From assembly GCF_021887715.1 (NCBI RefSeq), contig NZ_JAIQXX010000009.1:58947-122946 (forward strand): a stretch of DNA of 64,000 bases. The letters run 5' to 3'. How positions within the stretch are numbered: the stretch's first letter is position 1; each line of letters opens with the position of its first letter. This document shows positions 27,104 through 37,019 of the stretch, in pieces. The notes under the pieces were generated by a model. That model did not search any database and was not told the origin of the DNA. It was given only the letters and a program-made list of their open reading frames with translations. The translations under genes and the position numbers were made by a program. This DNA comes from Winogradskyella immobilis. GTDB lineage: Bacteria; Bacteroidota; Bacteroidia; Flavobacteriales; Flavobacteriaceae.

Positions 27104-29137
27104 ATGCAAACAGATACAATTATCTATATAATTATTGCTGGAATTACGGCGCTTTTATTAGCGCTGTTTCAGTATATGTATAAATCTAAAAGACAATCAA
27201 AACTTAATTATATACTAACGCTTTTGCGGTTTATTTCAATTTTCGGAATTTTAATTTTATTAATTAATCCAAAATTTGAAACTACAAGTTTTTACGATGT
27301 AAAACCTAATTTAGTTATTGCACTAGACAATTCTGAATCTGTAAAATATTTAAAACAAGATCAGAAAGCAAAAGATTTATATGATCAGTTAATTTCTAAT
27401 ACAGATATACAGAACCATTTTAATGTAATCTCATACACGTTCGGAAAAAATTTTAAAACCATAGATTCTATAACATTTAATGAAAATCAATCCAACTTGT
27501 CCGAGGTGTTTAAAAGCCATTCCGAAGTTTATAAAAATACCATTTCACCAATTGTTTTTATAACAGATGGGAACCAAACATTTGGATCAGATTACCAATA
27601 CAGCGCTGCAAAATTAAAACAGCCTATATATCCAGTTATATTAGGAGACACTATAATATTTTCAGATTTACGTATCCAACAATTAAATGTCAATCGTTTT
27701 GCTTATTTAAAGAATAAGTTTCCTGTTGAGATTATTGCAAATTATAATGGAGTAGAATCTATAAATAGTATAATTCGTATTTATTCAGGTAATGCTGTTT
27801 TGTTTTCTAAACCAGTAGCATTTAGTGCTTCAAAAACTTCAGAAATTATAACAACAACTTTACCTGCAAATAATGTTGGAGTAAAAGCATATCGTGTAGA
27901 AGTTGAACCATTGACAAATGAACGAAATACAATTAACAATTCTAAAAATTTTGCTGTAGAAGTTATAGACCAAAAAACCAATGTAGCTATAGTGTCTGAA
28001 GGTTCTCACCCAGATTTAGGAGCGCTTAAAAAATCTATAGAAACTAATGAACAACGTAGCGCAACCATTTTAAGTCCTTCAGAATATTTAAGTAAAATAA
28101 ATGATTTTCAATTAGTAATTTTATTTCAGCCTAATAATTCATTTACAGAAATTTTGACGGAAATTAAACGCCTAAAGCTAAATACATTTACTATTACAGG
28201 AAAAACAACAAATTGGAACTTATTAAACACATCTCAAGATTATTATAAACAAGAAATTACGAGTCAAACAGAAGATTATCAACCCAATTTAAATATTAAT
28301 TATAGCACTTTTATAATAAACAACTTAGACTTTGAAAGCTATCCGCCATTGCATTCAGAATTTGGTCAAGTGTCATTTATTGTTCCTCAAGAAACCATTC
28401 TGTATAAAACTATAAATGGAAATATAACAAATGAATCTTTACTTAGTACATTTGAAATTAATGAACAAAAACATGCGCTTTTAAATGGTGAAGGTATTTG
28501 GAGATGGAGAGCACAAGCTTTTTTAAACTCTGAGAGTTTTAATGATTTCGATAATTTTATAGGAAAGCTTGTTCAGTATTTAAGTTCTAATAAAAAACGC
28601 AACCGTATTAATGCAGATTATAAGTCCTTTTATAATGGTAATGAAAGCATTAATATTAGTGCACAATTCTTCAATAAAAATTACGAATTCGATCCTAATG
28701 CCAATCTATTGATTACTTTAAAAAATGAAGATGACCAATCGATACAAAGTTTACCATTGTTATTAAAAAACACAAGCTATTCTATCGATTTAAGTGGTAT
28801 TAATCCCGGTAATTATAATTTTACTATTAAAAACACGGACGAGCCTATTTCTATTTCGGGTCAATTTAAAATTTTAGAGTACAATGTGGAACAACAATTT
28901 TTAAATGCAGATGTGACAAAACTTAAAACATTAGCTACTAATAGTCAAGGCGAAAGTTTCTTTATAGATAGAACAGAGGCTTTAACGTCTAAATTGCTCA
29001 ATGATAATCGATTTGCAACAATACAAAAAAGTACAAAAAGTAATATGCCATTAATTGATTGGCAATACCTTCTTGGTTTAATTGCATTAACCTTATCTTT
29101 GGAGTGGTTTATAAGAAAATATAACGGACTAATTTAA
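27104..29137 (+). CDS. Membrane protein with von Willebrand A-like domain
   Basis: The 677-residue protein has two N-terminal helices (about 6-24 and 38-55). A VWA-like domain follows, starting LVIALDNSESV with a MIDAS DxSxS site (D75). A long extracytoplasmic region of beta-sandwich character comes next, then a final helix (LLGLIALTLSLEWFI). Similar large proteins without assigned function occur throughout Flavobacteriaceae. The architecture resembles BatA/CARF-type surface sensors. It is co-oriented with a prohibitin gene 11 bases downstream. Confidence 0.75.
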   Translation: MQTDTIIYIIIAGITALLLALFQYMYKSKRQSKLNYILTLLRFISIFGILILLINPKFETTSFYDVKPNLVIALDNSESVKYLKQDQKAKDLYDQLISNTDIQNHFNVISYTFGKNFKTIDSITFNENQSNLSEVFKSHSEVYKNTISPIVFITDGNQTFGSDYQYSAAKLKQPIYPVILGDTIIFSDLRIQQLNVNRFAYLKNKFPVEIIANYNGVESINSIIRIYSGNAVLFSKPVAFSASKTSEIITTTLPANNVGVKAYRVEVEPLTNERNTINNSKNFAVEVIDQKTNVAIVSEGSHPDLGALKKSIETNEQRSATILSPSEYLSKINDFQLVILFQPNNSFTEILTEIKRLKLNTFTITGKTTNWNLLNTSQDYYKQEITSQTEDYQPNLNINYSTFIINNLDFESYPPLHSEFGQVSFIVPQETILYKTINGNITNESLLSTFEINEQKHALLNGEGIWRWRAQAFLNSESFNDFDNFIGKLVQYLSSNKKRNRINADYKSFYNGNESINISAQFFNKNYEFDPNANLLITLKNEDDQSIQSLPLLLKNTSYSIDLSGINPGNYNFTIKNTDEPISISGQFKILEYNVEQQFLNADVTKLKTLATNSQGESFFIDRTEALTSKLLNDNRFATIQKSTKSNMPLIDWQYLLGLIALTLSLEWFIRKYNGLI

Positions 29138-29148
29138 AACTAAAAAAA

Positions 29149-29964
29149 ATGGAAAAGTTACCAAAGATTGGATTACCAATTTTAATTGTAGTAATTATAG
29201 GTGTTATTGTCATAGCAAAATCAGCAACAACTATAGACTCTGGTGAAGCAGGAGTATTATTCGAAACATTTGGAGATGGCGTAGTTACTGATGAGCCTCC
29301 AATGAGTGAAGGTTTTCATATTGTAGCGCCTTGGAATAAAGTATTTGTTTATGAAGTACGTCAGCAAGAACTTTTCGAAAAAATGAAAGTATTATCATCA
29401 AACGGGTTAGAGATTCAGATTGATGCATCAGCTTGGTATGAGCCTGTTTATGACGAATTAGGGAATCTTCATCAATCTCTAGGTCAAAATTATTTACAGC
29501 GTGTTATTCAGCCTGCTATACGTTCAGCAGCACGTAGTGTAATTGGACGTTATACACCAGACGATTTGTATTCTACTAAACGTGACGCTATTCAAGTTGA
29601 GATTTATGAAGAAACTAAAAAGATACTTGACAAACAGTATGTTCAATTAAATGAAGTATTAGTAAGAGATGTAACACTACCTCCTACAATTAAAGATGCT
29701 ATTGAGCGTAAATTAAAGCAAGAACAAGAATCTTTAGAATATGAGTTTAGGTTGGTTACAGCAGCTAAAGAAGCAGAAAAAGTAATTATTGAAGCACAAG
29801 GTAAAGCTGACGCCAACCGTATTTTAAGTGCGTCTTTAACAGATAAAATTTTACAAGATAAAGGTATTGAAGCAACTGTAAAATTAGCGGAATCTCCAAA
29901 CAGTAAAGTTATTGTTATAGGTTCTGGTGAGAGCGGATTGCCAATTATTCTTGGTAATCAATAA
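29149..29964 (+). CDS. Prohibitin-family (SPFH/Band 7) membrane protein
   Basis: The 271-residue protein has an N-terminal membrane helix (IGLPILIVVIIGVIVIA) followed by the SPFH domain. Landmarks are GEAGVLFETFGDGV and a coiled-coil segment rich in Glu/Lys (KQEQESLEYEFRLVTAAKEAEKV written in parts around residues 180-205). Prohibitins assemble into large rings that organise membrane proteases and lipids. It probably works at the inner membrane with the preceding VWA-like protein, given the tight spacing. Confidence 0.9.
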   Translation: MEKLPKIGLPILIVVIIGVIVIAKSATTIDSGEAGVLFETFGDGVVTDEPPMSEGFHIVAPWNKVFVYEVRQQELFEKMKVLSSNGLEIQIDASAWYEPVYDELGNLHQSLGQNYLQRVIQPAIRSAARSVIGRYTPDDLYSTKRDAIQVEIYEETKKILDKQYVQLNEVLVRDVTLPPTIKDAIERKLKQEQESLEYEFRLVTAAKEAEKVIIEAQGKADANRILSASLTDKILQDKGIEATVKLAESPNSKVIVIGSGESGLPIILGNQ

Positions 29965-30016
29965 CGTTAACAGAAATTTAATAAGTTGGAATTAGGATTT
30001 ATACACTAATTTTTAC

Positions 30017-30024
30017 GATCTTTG
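30017..30024 (+). promoter_or_regulatory. Probable his operon promoter (-7 GATCTTTG)
   Basis: The sequence differs from TAnnTTTG only at the first base and is followed by the CAC often seen at flavobacterial promoters. It would place the transcript start near 30030, about 13 bases before the leader peptide ATG. A -33 TTG at the expected distance is not clear. Confidence 0.45.
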
Positions 30025-30042
30025 CACAGCAAAAAAAGAAAC

Positions 30043-30096
30043 ATGACTTTTATTCATTTACATCATCATTTTCATACTAGCTTTCAAGCGAGTTGA
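30043..30096 (+). CDS. hisL: Histidine operon leader peptide
   Basis: A 17-codon frame reads MTFIHLHHHFHTSFQAS, with five His codons within seven positions (30055-30075). It lies 121 bases upstream of hisG and immediately before a terminator. The density of the regulated amino acid in a tiny frame upstream of its own operon is the hallmark of ribosome-mediated attenuation. The TGA stop at 30094-30096 falls in the segment that would form the antiterminator. Confidence 0.85.
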   Translation: MTFIHLHHHFHTSFQAS

Positions 30097-30160
30097 TCAT
30101 GTATTGAATAAAATCAAGACATATATAAAAACCCGTTTGAGTTATCAGATGGGTTTTTTA
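30084..30160 (+). promoter_or_regulatory. his attenuator: antiterminator and terminator
   Basis: The terminator stem is 30127-30140 with 30145-30158 (AAAAACCCGTTTGA against TCAGATGGGTTTTT, two G-U pairs, loop GTTA), followed by TTATTTTTT. Its 5' arm can instead pair with TCAAGCGAGTT (30084-30094), the end of the leader peptide frame, in 10 of 11 positions. A ribosome stalled on the His codons leaves 30084-30094 free and allows antitermination. A ribosome reaching the stop covers it and lets the terminator form. The pairing is read from sequence; the mechanism is inferred. Confidence 0.85.
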
Positions 30161-30216
30161 TTTTTTAAAATTCATGATGTCTTAAACATTAAACCAACCG
30201 TTAATTCGGTAAAATT

Positions 30217-31074
30217 ATGAGTAAATTAAAAATCGCAGTACAAAAATCAGGACGCCTTAATGAAGACTCCATGCGTATTTTAAAGGAAGTTGGTATATCT
30301 ATAGATAATGGTAAAGATCAACTTAAAGCATCCGCAAGAAATTTCCCACTAGAAGTCTTCTATCTTAGAAACGGTGATATTCCTCAATATTTAAGAGATG
30401 GAGTAGTAGATGCGGCTATTATAGGTGAGAATGTATTAATAGAAAAAGGGAATGACCTCAATATTATAGAACGTCTTGGGTTCTCTAAATGTAAAGTTTC
30501 AATTGCGGTGCCTAAATCGTCTACTGCAAAAACTTTAAAAGATTTAGAAGGTAAACGTATAGCAACATCCTATCCAAATACAGTCAATCAATTTTTAGAT
30601 AAGGCAAGTATAGATGCGCAATTACATATTATTAACGGCTCAGTTGAAATTGCACCAAATATTGGTTTAGCAGATGGCATTTGTGATATCGTATCTAGTG
30701 GAAGTACGCTGTTTAAAAATGGATTAAAAGAAATAGAAGTTTTATTAAAATCTGAAGCTGTTTTAGCTACTTCTCCTCGTATTTCTCAAGAAAACCAGAC
30801 CATTATAGATCGCTTACAGTTTAGATTGCAATCGGTATTAAAAGGACGAGCAAATAAATATGTTTTACTTAATGCGCCTAACGATAAACTAGAAGAAATT
30901 ATAAAAATATTACCAGGAATGAATAGCCCAACAGTATTGCCTTTAGCAAAAGAAGGTTGGAGCTCATTACATTCGGTGATTAATAAAAATGATTTTTGGG
31001 AAGTTATAGATGAATTAAAAGCAAAAGGTGCCGAAGGCATTTTAGTTTGTCCAATTGAAAATATGGTGCTTTAG
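30217..31074 (+). CDS. hisG: ATP phosphoribosyltransferase, long form
   Basis: HisG joins ATP and PRPP, the first and feedback-controlled step of histidine synthesis. The 285 residues correspond to the long, hexameric form with a C-terminal regulatory ACT-like domain (about 210-285, LKGRANKYVLLNAPNDKLEEI). No HisZ is needed for this form. The PRPP loop region is DIVSSGSTLFKNGL. It is the first structural gene after the attenuator. Confidence 0.95.
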   Translation: MSKLKIAVQKSGRLNEDSMRILKEVGISIDNGKDQLKASARNFPLEVFYLRNGDIPQYLRDGVVDAAIIGENVLIEKGNDLNIIERLGFSKCKVSIAVPKSSTAKTLKDLEGKRIATSYPNTVNQFLDKASIDAQLHIINGSVEIAPNIGLADGICDIVSSGSTLFKNGLKEIEVLLKSEAVLATSPRISQENQTIIDRLQFRLQSVLKGRANKYVLLNAPNDKLEEIIKILPGMNSPTVLPLAKEGWSSLHSVINKNDFWEVIDELKAKGAEGILVCPIENMVL

Positions 31075-31112
31075 TATGTTCAATTTGTTTCAATATCTCA
31101 TAACATGATAAT

Positions 31113-32399
31113 ATGAAAACGATTAAATTCCCAAAAAGAGAAGATTGGTCAGAGATCTTAAAAAGACCTACACAAACTGTAGATGATATTGAGTCGACTG
31201 TAATTAAAATCTTTGATGATGTAAAAAATGATGGAGATAAAGCCATTGCAAAATATACTTCAAAATTTGATGGTGTTATTTTAGATGATAATAGTGTTAC
31301 TGAAATTGAAATAGAGAATGCGATTAATGCCATTCCAGAAAATTTAAAATCAGCCATTCAACTTGCTAAATCAAATATTGAAGCATTTCATAGAGCACAA
31401 AAAACAGGAAGAGTTTTTGTAGAAACGCTCAATGGTGTAGAATGCTGGCAAGAAAAACGTCCTATAGAAAAAGTAGGGTTATATATCCCTGGCGGAACAG
31501 CGCCATTGTTTTCTACGGTATTAATGTTAGCAGTACCAGCAGTTATTGCGGGTTGCAAAGAATTAATTTTATGCACACCACCAAATAAAGAAGGAAAAGT
31601 AGCAGATGCCATTTTGTATACAGCACAGCTTTGTGGAGTGACTAAGATTATTAAAGTAGGAGGAATACAAGCTATAGCAGGTCTTACATTCGGAACCGAT
31701 AGTATTCCTCAAGTGTATAAGATTTTTGGACCAGGAAATCAATTTGTAACGGTAGCAAAACAATTGGCTACAAAATATGGAGTTGCTATTGATATGCCTG
31801 CTGGCCCAAGCGAATTATTAATAGTCGCTGATGATTCTGCAAATGCGTCTTATGTAGCTTCAGATTTGTTAAGTCAGGCAGAACACGGAACAGATAGTCA
31901 AGTCATTCTAGTATCTACTTCAAAAAACTTAATAGAAGCTGTAGCGAGTGAAATACAAACTCAACTCATAGAATTACCAAGAAAAGCAATCGCAGAGAAA
32001 GCCATTTCTAATTCAAAATTTATATATGTTGAAGATGATAAAACGGCATTAGATTTAATAAACATGTATGGACCAGAACATTTTATTATCTGTTGTACAA
32101 ATGAAGATGTATATATAAATGGAATTGTAAATGCAGGTTCTGTTTTTATAGGTAATTATACACCAGAAAGTGCAGGTGATTATGCTTCTGGGACAAACCA
32201 TACATTACCAACTAATGGATATAGCAAAGCGTATTCAGGAGTAAACCTAGATAGTTTTACAAAAAGTATGACTTTTCAGAAAATATCTAAAAACGGTCTC
32301 CAAAACATTGGTAATGCTATAGAATTAATGGCAGAAGCAGAAGGATTATATGCGCATAAAAATGCAGTAACATTACGATTAAAAGACCTGAAATCATGA
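31113..32399 (+). CDS. hisD: Histidinol dehydrogenase
   Basis: HisD carries out the last two oxidations, histidinol to histidine, with NAD and zinc. The 428-residue length is standard. Signature segments include PGGTAPLFSTVLMLAVPAV and AIDMPAGPSELLIVAD. QAEHGTDSQVILVS and GPEHF hold zinc and catalytic residues. Its ATGA junction with hisC (32396-32399) indicates translational coupling. Confidence 0.95.
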   Translation: MKTIKFPKREDWSEILKRPTQTVDDIESTVIKIFDDVKNDGDKAIAKYTSKFDGVILDDNSVTEIEIENAINAIPENLKSAIQLAKSNIEAFHRAQKTGRVFVETLNGVECWQEKRPIEKVGLYIPGGTAPLFSTVLMLAVPAVIAGCKELILCTPPNKEGKVADAILYTAQLCGVTKIIKVGGIQAIAGLTFGTDSIPQVYKIFGPGNQFVTVAKQLATKYGVAIDMPAGPSELLIVADDSANASYVASDLLSQAEHGTDSQVILVSTSKNLIEAVASEIQTQLIELPRKAIAEKAISNSKFIYVEDDKTALDLINMYGPEHFIICCTNEDVYINGIVNAGSVFIGNYTPESAGDYASGTNHTLPTNGYSKAYSGVNLDSFTKSMTFQKISKNGLQNIGNAIELMAEAEGLYAHKNAVTLRLKDLKS

Positions 32400-33433
32400 A
32401 TATAGAAGGTCTAATAAGAGAAAATATTAAGGATTTACAGCCGTATTCATCGGCTAGAGATGAGTTTAAAGACATGTCTTCAGAAATGGTTTTTATTGAT
32501 GCTAATGAGAATCCGTTTAATACAGGATTGAATCGTTATCCAGATCCGCAGCAGAGTTTGGTGAAAGAAGAACTATCAAAAATTAAGAGTGTTTCTAAAG
32601 AACAAATTTTGTTAGGGAATGGAAGTGATGAAGTATTAGATTTAATTTTTAGAGTGTTTTGCGAACCAAAACAAGATGCTGCCATTGCTTTACCACCAAC
32701 ATACGGAATGTATAAAGTGTTAGCAAACACTAATGCTGTTGAATTAGTTAATATCCCGCTATTAGAAAGTTTTCAACCCAATGTAGATACAATTTTAAAT
32801 GCTCAAAACAAAGAAACTAAATTGTTGTTTTTGTGTTCGCCAAACAATCCTACAGCTAATAGTTTCGAAGCTAAAAAAGTGGAAAAATTGATTAGAGAAT
32901 TTCAAGGGATCGTAGTTATTGACGAAGCCTATATCGATTTTTCTACTCAAGAAAGTTGGTTAAGCCGCTTAAATGAATTCTCAAACCTAATTGTTACGCA
33001 AACCTTATCAAAAGCCTATGGTTTAGCAGGTATTCGTTTAGGAATATGTTACGCTTCAGAGGAAATCATTTCAATATTGAACAAAATCAAGCCTCCATAT
33101 AATGTCAACCAACTAACACAAGAAGTAGCATTAAAGGCATTACAAAATACTGTAAAAACAAAAGAAGAAATAGCAATAATTATTTCGGAAAGAAATCAAT
33201 TAATCATCGATTTAGAAAATATTGAATTGGTAGAAAAAGTATATGCATCAGACGCAAACTTCTTGTTAGTAAAAGTAGATGATGCTAACCAACGTTACAA
33301 TCAATTAGTAAAACAAGGCATTGTAGTCCGTAATAGGAGTAATCAAATTTTATGTAAAAACTGTTTACGTTTTACAGTAGGTACAAAAATGGAGAATGAG
33401 AAATTGATAGAAGTATTAAAAGAATTAAAATAA
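32396..33433 (+). CDS. hisC: Histidinol-phosphate aminotransferase
   Basis: HisC is a PLP aminotransferase making histidinol phosphate. The 345-residue protein has the substrate segment DANENPFNTGLNRYPDPQ, the SPNNPT motif, the D-x-Y of VVIDEAYIDF and the PLP lysine in TLSKAYGLAGIRLG. It is overlapped by the hisD stop. The 151-base gap that follows is filled by a palindromic repeat pair. Confidence 0.95.
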   Translation: MNIEGLIRENIKDLQPYSSARDEFKDMSSEMVFIDANENPFNTGLNRYPDPQQSLVKEELSKIKSVSKEQILLGNGSDEVLDLIFRVFCEPKQDAAIALPPTYGMYKVLANTNAVELVNIPLLESFQPNVDTILNAQNKETKLLFLCSPNNPTANSFEAKKVEKLIREFQGIVVIDEAYIDFSTQESWLSRLNEFSNLIVTQTLSKAYGLAGIRLGICYASEEIISILNKIKPPYNVNQLTQEVALKALQNTVKTKEEIAIIISERNQLIIDLENIELVEKVYASDANFLLVKVDDANQRYNQLVKQGIVVRNRSNQILCKNCLRFTVGTKMENEKLIEVLKELK

Positions 33434-33527
33434 ATGTCATTCCGACAGAGCTGTCAGACTGAGCTTGTCGGAGTCAAAGTGACGAGGAACCTCTTAAATA
33501 GATTCCTCTTATACATTCGAAATGACA
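33434..33527. repeat. Palindromic repeat pair between hisC and hisB
   Basis: The block opens with TGTCATTCCGACAGAGCTGT and contains ACTGAGCTTGTCGGAGTC. It closes with ATAGATTCC...GAAATGACA, the inverted counterpart of its start. It shares the outer TGTCATTCC/GGAATCTA scheme with the 6564 block and the ACTGAGC..GTCG core with the 37020 and 42157 units. Confidence 0.75.
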
Positions 33528-33584
33528 ATAAAATAATGAAACATTAAAAATATCCTGAAATAAATTCAGGATTCATAACAAGTT

Positions 33585-34721
33585 ATGAAGAAAGTATTAT
33601 TTATAGATAGAGACGGAACCTTGGCCATAGAACCACCTGTAAATTATCAACTAGATAGTTTTGAGAAATTAGAATTCTACCCAAAAGTGTTTCAATATTT
33701 AGGGAAGATAGCCAAAGAATTAGACTATGAATTGGTTATGGTAACCAATCAAGATGGTTTGGGGACAGATAGTTTTCCTGAAGACACCTTTTGGCCAGTA
33801 CATAACTTCTTAATCAAAACTTTTGAGCAAGAAGGTATTGTTTTTACTGAACAAATCATCGATAAAACATTTGCTAAAGACAATGCTCCAACTCGCAAGC
33901 CAAATACAGGATTACTAACACAGTATTTTTCTGATGTGTACGATCTAACAAACTCATTTGTAATTGGAGATCGTATGACAGATATTGAATTGGCTAAAAA
34001 TATAGGATCAAAAGGCATTTTTATTAATAATAACAATAAAGAAGGAGATGATGAATTAACGATGAGTAAAAATGATTTAGAACAATGTATAGCTTTAGAA
34101 AGCAACGATTGGTCTAAAATCTATGAGTTTTTAAAAGTACAAGACAGAACAGGAAGTATTACGCGTAATACTAATGAAACAAAGATTCAAATTGATTTAA
34201 ATTTAGATGGAACTGGTAAAAGTGATATTTCTACAGGAATTGCATTTTTTGACCATATGTTAGATCAAATAGCCAGGCATGGACAATTAGATTTAATTTT
34301 AAAAGTTGATGGAGATTTAGAAGTAGATGAACACCATACTATTGAAGATACAGCAATTGCTTTGGGTGAAGTATTTGCAGAAACTTTAGGTAATAAATTA
34401 GGAATAGAACGCTATGGTTTCTGTTTACCAATGGATGATTGTTTAGCGCAAGCTGCAATCGATTTTGGAGGACGCAATTGGTTGGTTTGGGAAGCAGATT
34501 TTAAAAGAGAAATGGTAGGAAAAATGCCAACAGAAATGTTTTTTCACTTTTTTAAATCATTTACAGATGGTGCCAAATGTAATTTAAACATCAAAGCAGA
34601 AGGAACTAATGAACATCATAAGATAGAAGCTATTTTTAAAGCTTTTTCAAAAGCAATTAAGATGGCTGTAAAAAGAGATGTAGAGAAAATGATTTTACCA
34701 TCAACAAAAGGAATGTTGTAA
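33585..34721 (+). CDS. hisB: Bifunctional histidinol-phosphatase / imidazoleglycerol-phosphate dehydratase
   Basis: Residues 1-~170 form a HAD phosphatase ([13 protein letters not shown] with the two catalytic aspartates, [18 protein letters not shown]). Residues ~190-378 form IGP dehydratase, with manganese-binding [13 protein letters not shown] and the second [12 protein letters not shown] site. The fusion is the E. coli-type HisNB arrangement, also usual in Flavobacteria. The gene starts 57 bases after the repeat block. Confidence 0.95.
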   Translation: MKKVLFIDRDGTLAIEPPVNYQLDSFEKLEFYPKVFQYLGKIAKELDYELVMVTNQDGLGTDSFPEDTFWPVHNFLIKTFEQEGIVFTEQIIDKTFAKDNAPTRKPNTGLLTQYFSDVYDLTNSFVIGDRMTDIELAKNIGSKGIFINNNNKEGDDELTMSKNDLEQCIALESNDWSKIYEFLKVQDRTGSITRNTNETKIQIDLNLDGTGKSDISTGIAFFDHMLDQIARHGQLDLILKVDGDLEVDEHHTIEDTAIALGEVFAETLGNKLGIERYGFCLPMDDCLAQAAIDFGGRNWLVWEADFKREMVGKMPTEMFFHFFKSFTDGAKCNLNIKAEGTNEHHKIEAIFKAFSKAIKMAVKRDVEKMILPSTKGML

Positions 34722-34728
34722 AGAGTTT

Positions 34729-34808
34729 TGTCATTCTTGCATAGACAAGAATCTCATGATAATATAAACAATAAAAAGATCTTTTCCGGATAACTATCGG
34801 GATTGACA
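34729..34808. repeat. Palindromic repeat pair between hisB and hisH
   Basis: TGTCATTCTTGC (34729-34740) and GACAAGAATCTC form one degenerate unit. AAGATCTTTTCCGGATAACT and TATCGGGATTGACA (ending 34808) form the inverted partner, with a CCGGATA/TATCGGG hairpin. Outer ends again read TGTCA...TGACA. Confidence 0.65.
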
Positions 34809-34839
34809 AAAAAAGTTAATGAAATAAATTCAGCATAAA

Positions 34840-35421
34840 ATGAAATTAGTCATTATAGATTATGGAGCCGGAAATATAAAAAGCATACAATTTGCTTTTA
34901 AACGATTAGGAATCGATGCTGTTTTATCAAGTGATGCAGAGGAAATAAAAACTGCTGATAAGGTAATTTTTCCTGGTGTTGGTGAAGCAAGTTCTGCAAT
35001 GCATAAACTCAGAGAATCTGGGTTGGATGAGATTATTCCTCAATTAAAACAACCTGTTTTAGGCATTTGTTTGGGAATGCAATTGATGTGTAATAAAACA
35101 GAAGAAGGAAATACAAAGGGTTTAGGGGTTTTTGATGCTGATGTAAAACGATTTTCTAATGCTGTAAAGGTCCCACAAATGGGATGGAATACGATAGCAA
35201 ATTTAAAATCAGATTTATTTAAAGGTATAAAAGAGAATGCTTATATGTATCTTGTACATAGTTATTATGCAGAGAACACAAAGACTTCAATTGCTACGAC
35301 TGCTTACGAATTAGAATATACATCAGCAATACAGAATAATAATTTTTATGGAGTGCAATTTCACCCTGAAAAGAGCGGAGAAATAGGAGCACAAGTACTA
35401 AATAATTTTTTGAGCCTTTAA
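34840..35421 (+). CDS. hisH: Imidazole glycerol phosphate synthase, glutaminase subunit
   Basis: HisH is the class I glutamine amidotransferase that supplies ammonia to HisF. The 193-residue protein has the nucleophile cysteine in LGICLGMQLM and the His-Glu pair in GVQFHPEKSG. DYGAGNIKSIQFAFKRLG at the N-terminus is typical. It is separated from hisA by 62 bases containing a small CCC..GGG hairpin. Confidence 0.95.
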   Translation: MKLVIIDYGAGNIKSIQFAFKRLGIDAVLSSDAEEIKTADKVIFPGVGEASSAMHKLRESGLDEIIPQLKQPVLGICLGMQLMCNKTEEGNTKGLGVFDADVKRFSNAVKVPQMGWNTIANLKSDLFKGIKENAYMYLVHSYYAENTKTSIATTAYELEYTSAIQNNNFYGVQFHPEKSGEIGAQVLNNFLSL

Positions 35422-35483
35422 ATAATAATGTCAGCACGTACTGTAATTTTAATTAATAAGAACCCCGTTTTAAGGGAAATAAG

Positions 35484-36200
35484 ATGAGAATAATACCAGC
35501 CATAGATATTATAGACGGAAAATGTGTACGCTTAACAAAAGGCGATTATAGCACAAAGAAAGTTTATAATGAAAATCCTCTTGAAATTGCTAAGCAATTT
35601 GAAGCTTCGGGTATAGAATACTTGCATCTAGTAGATTTAGATGGTGCTAAAGCAAAGCATATTGTAAATTATAAAGTATTAGAACAAATTGCTTCAAAAA
35701 CAAGTTTAAAAATTGATTTTGGAGGTGGTTTAAAATCTAATGAAGATTTATATATAGCGTTTAATTCTGGAGCACGTCAAATTACAGGAGGCAGTATTGC
35801 TGTTAATGATAGAGAAACATTTGAAGGCTGGTTATCAAAATACGGTGGACAAAAAATTATTTTAGGAGCAGATAGTAATGATGGAAAAATAGCAATTAAT
35901 GGTTGGCAAGATAATAGCACAGAAGATGTAATTCCTTTTATAAAAAACTATCAAAGAAAGAATGTGCAATATGTTATTTGTACGGACATAGCTAAAGATG
36001 GTATGCTAGAAGGTCCTTCTTTTGAGTTGTATACACAGATTTTAGAACAGGCTAGAGGTGTAAAACTAATTGCTTCAGGAGGCATTTCTACTATAGAAGA
36101 ATTACCAAAGCTTAAAGCTATGGGTTGCGAAGGAGTTATTATCGGCAAAGCCATATACGAGAACAAAATTGACCTAAAAGAATTAGAACGATTTGTGTAA
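35484..36200 (+). CDS. hisA: ProFAR isomerase
   Basis: HisA is the (beta/alpha)8 barrel that isomerises ProFAR to PRFAR. The 238 residues carry the paired catalytic aspartates (AIDIID near the N-terminus and [13 protein letters not shown] in the second half) and the phosphate loops FGGGL and ASGGIS. It lies between hisH and hisF in the usual order. Confidence 0.95.
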   Translation: MRIIPAIDIIDGKCVRLTKGDYSTKKVYNENPLEIAKQFEASGIEYLHLVDLDGAKAKHIVNYKVLEQIASKTSLKIDFGGGLKSNEDLYIAFNSGARQITGGSIAVNDRETFEGWLSKYGGQKIILGADSNDGKIAINGWQDNSTEDVIPFIKNYQRKNVQYVICTDIAKDGMLEGPSFELYTQILEQARGVKLIASGGISTIEELPKLKAMGCEGVIIGKAIYENKIDLKELERFV

Positions 36201-36203
36201 TAA

Positions 36204-36240
36204 AAAAGATTCCTTCCCGATAACTATAGGGATTGGTTAA
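36204..36240. repeat. Single palindromic repeat unit between hisA and hisF
   Basis: AAAGATTCCTTCCCGATAAC followed by TATAGGGATTGG matches the second half of the block at 34775-34808, with a CCCGATA/TATAGGG stem. It fills the whole 48-base hisA-hisF gap. Confidence 0.65.
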
Positions 36241-36248
36241 AAATAAAT

Positions 36249-37004
36249 ATGCTTACAAAAAGAATAATCCCTTGTTTAGATATTAAACACGGAAGAACCG
36301 TTAAAGGAGTTAATTTCGTAAACTTAAGAGATGCAGGAGATCCTGTAGAATTGGCAAAACAATATGCAGAGATTGGTGCTGACGAGTTGGTGTTTTTAGA
36401 TATTTCTGCAACATTAGAAAATAGAAAAACCATGCACGATATGGTTTTACGCGTTGCAGAGCAAGTTAATATTCCATTTACAGTAGGTGGCGGAATTTCA
36501 TCTGTAGAAGATGTTGATGCTTTATTACATTGTGGAGCAGATAAAATATCCATTAATTCTTCAGCAGTAAAAAGACCTGAATTAATTAATGAATTATCAC
36601 AAAAATTCGGAAGCCAATGCGTAGTTGTTGCTATTGATGCAAAACAGATTGACGGAAAATGGTTTGTGCATTTGGCAGGAGGAACGATTCCTACAGAATT
36701 AAATTTGTTTGAATGGGCAAAAGAAGTTGAAGAACGTGGTGCAGGCGAAATTTTATTTACCTCAATGGATCACGATGGGACAAAAGCAGGATTTGCTAAT
36801 AAGGCTTTAGCTAAATTATCAGGTTTGGTAAATATTCCTATTATAGCTTCTGGTGGTGCTGGTAATGTTCAGCATTTTGTAGATACATTTACGGAAGGAA
36901 AATCTGATGCAGCCTTGGCAGCAAGTGTATTTCATTTTGGCGAAATTCCTATTCCAGATTTAAAGCAAGAGTTAAAACAGAACAATATAGAAGTACGGCT
37001 TTAG
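36249..37004 (+). CDS. hisF: Imidazole glycerol phosphate synthase, cyclase subunit
   Basis: HisF uses HisH-derived ammonia to convert PRFAR to IGP and AICAR. The 251-residue barrel has the two catalytic aspartates ([13 protein letters not shown] and [13 protein letters not shown]) and the phosphate loops VGGGI and [12 protein letters not shown] repeat unit starts 15 bases after its stop. Confidence 0.95.
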   Translation: MLTKRIIPCLDIKHGRTVKGVNFVNLRDAGDPVELAKQYAEIGADELVFLDISATLENRKTMHDMVLRVAEQVNIPFTVGGGISSVEDVDALLHCGADKISINSSAVKRPELINELSQKFGSQCVVVAIDAKQIDGKWFVHLAGGTIPTELNLFEWAKEVEERGAGEILFTSMDHDGTKAGFANKALAKLSGLVNIPIIASGGAGNVQHFVDTFTEGKSDAALAASVFHFGEIPIPDLKQELKQNNIEVRL

Positions 37005-37019
37005 TCGCTATGCTGAACT

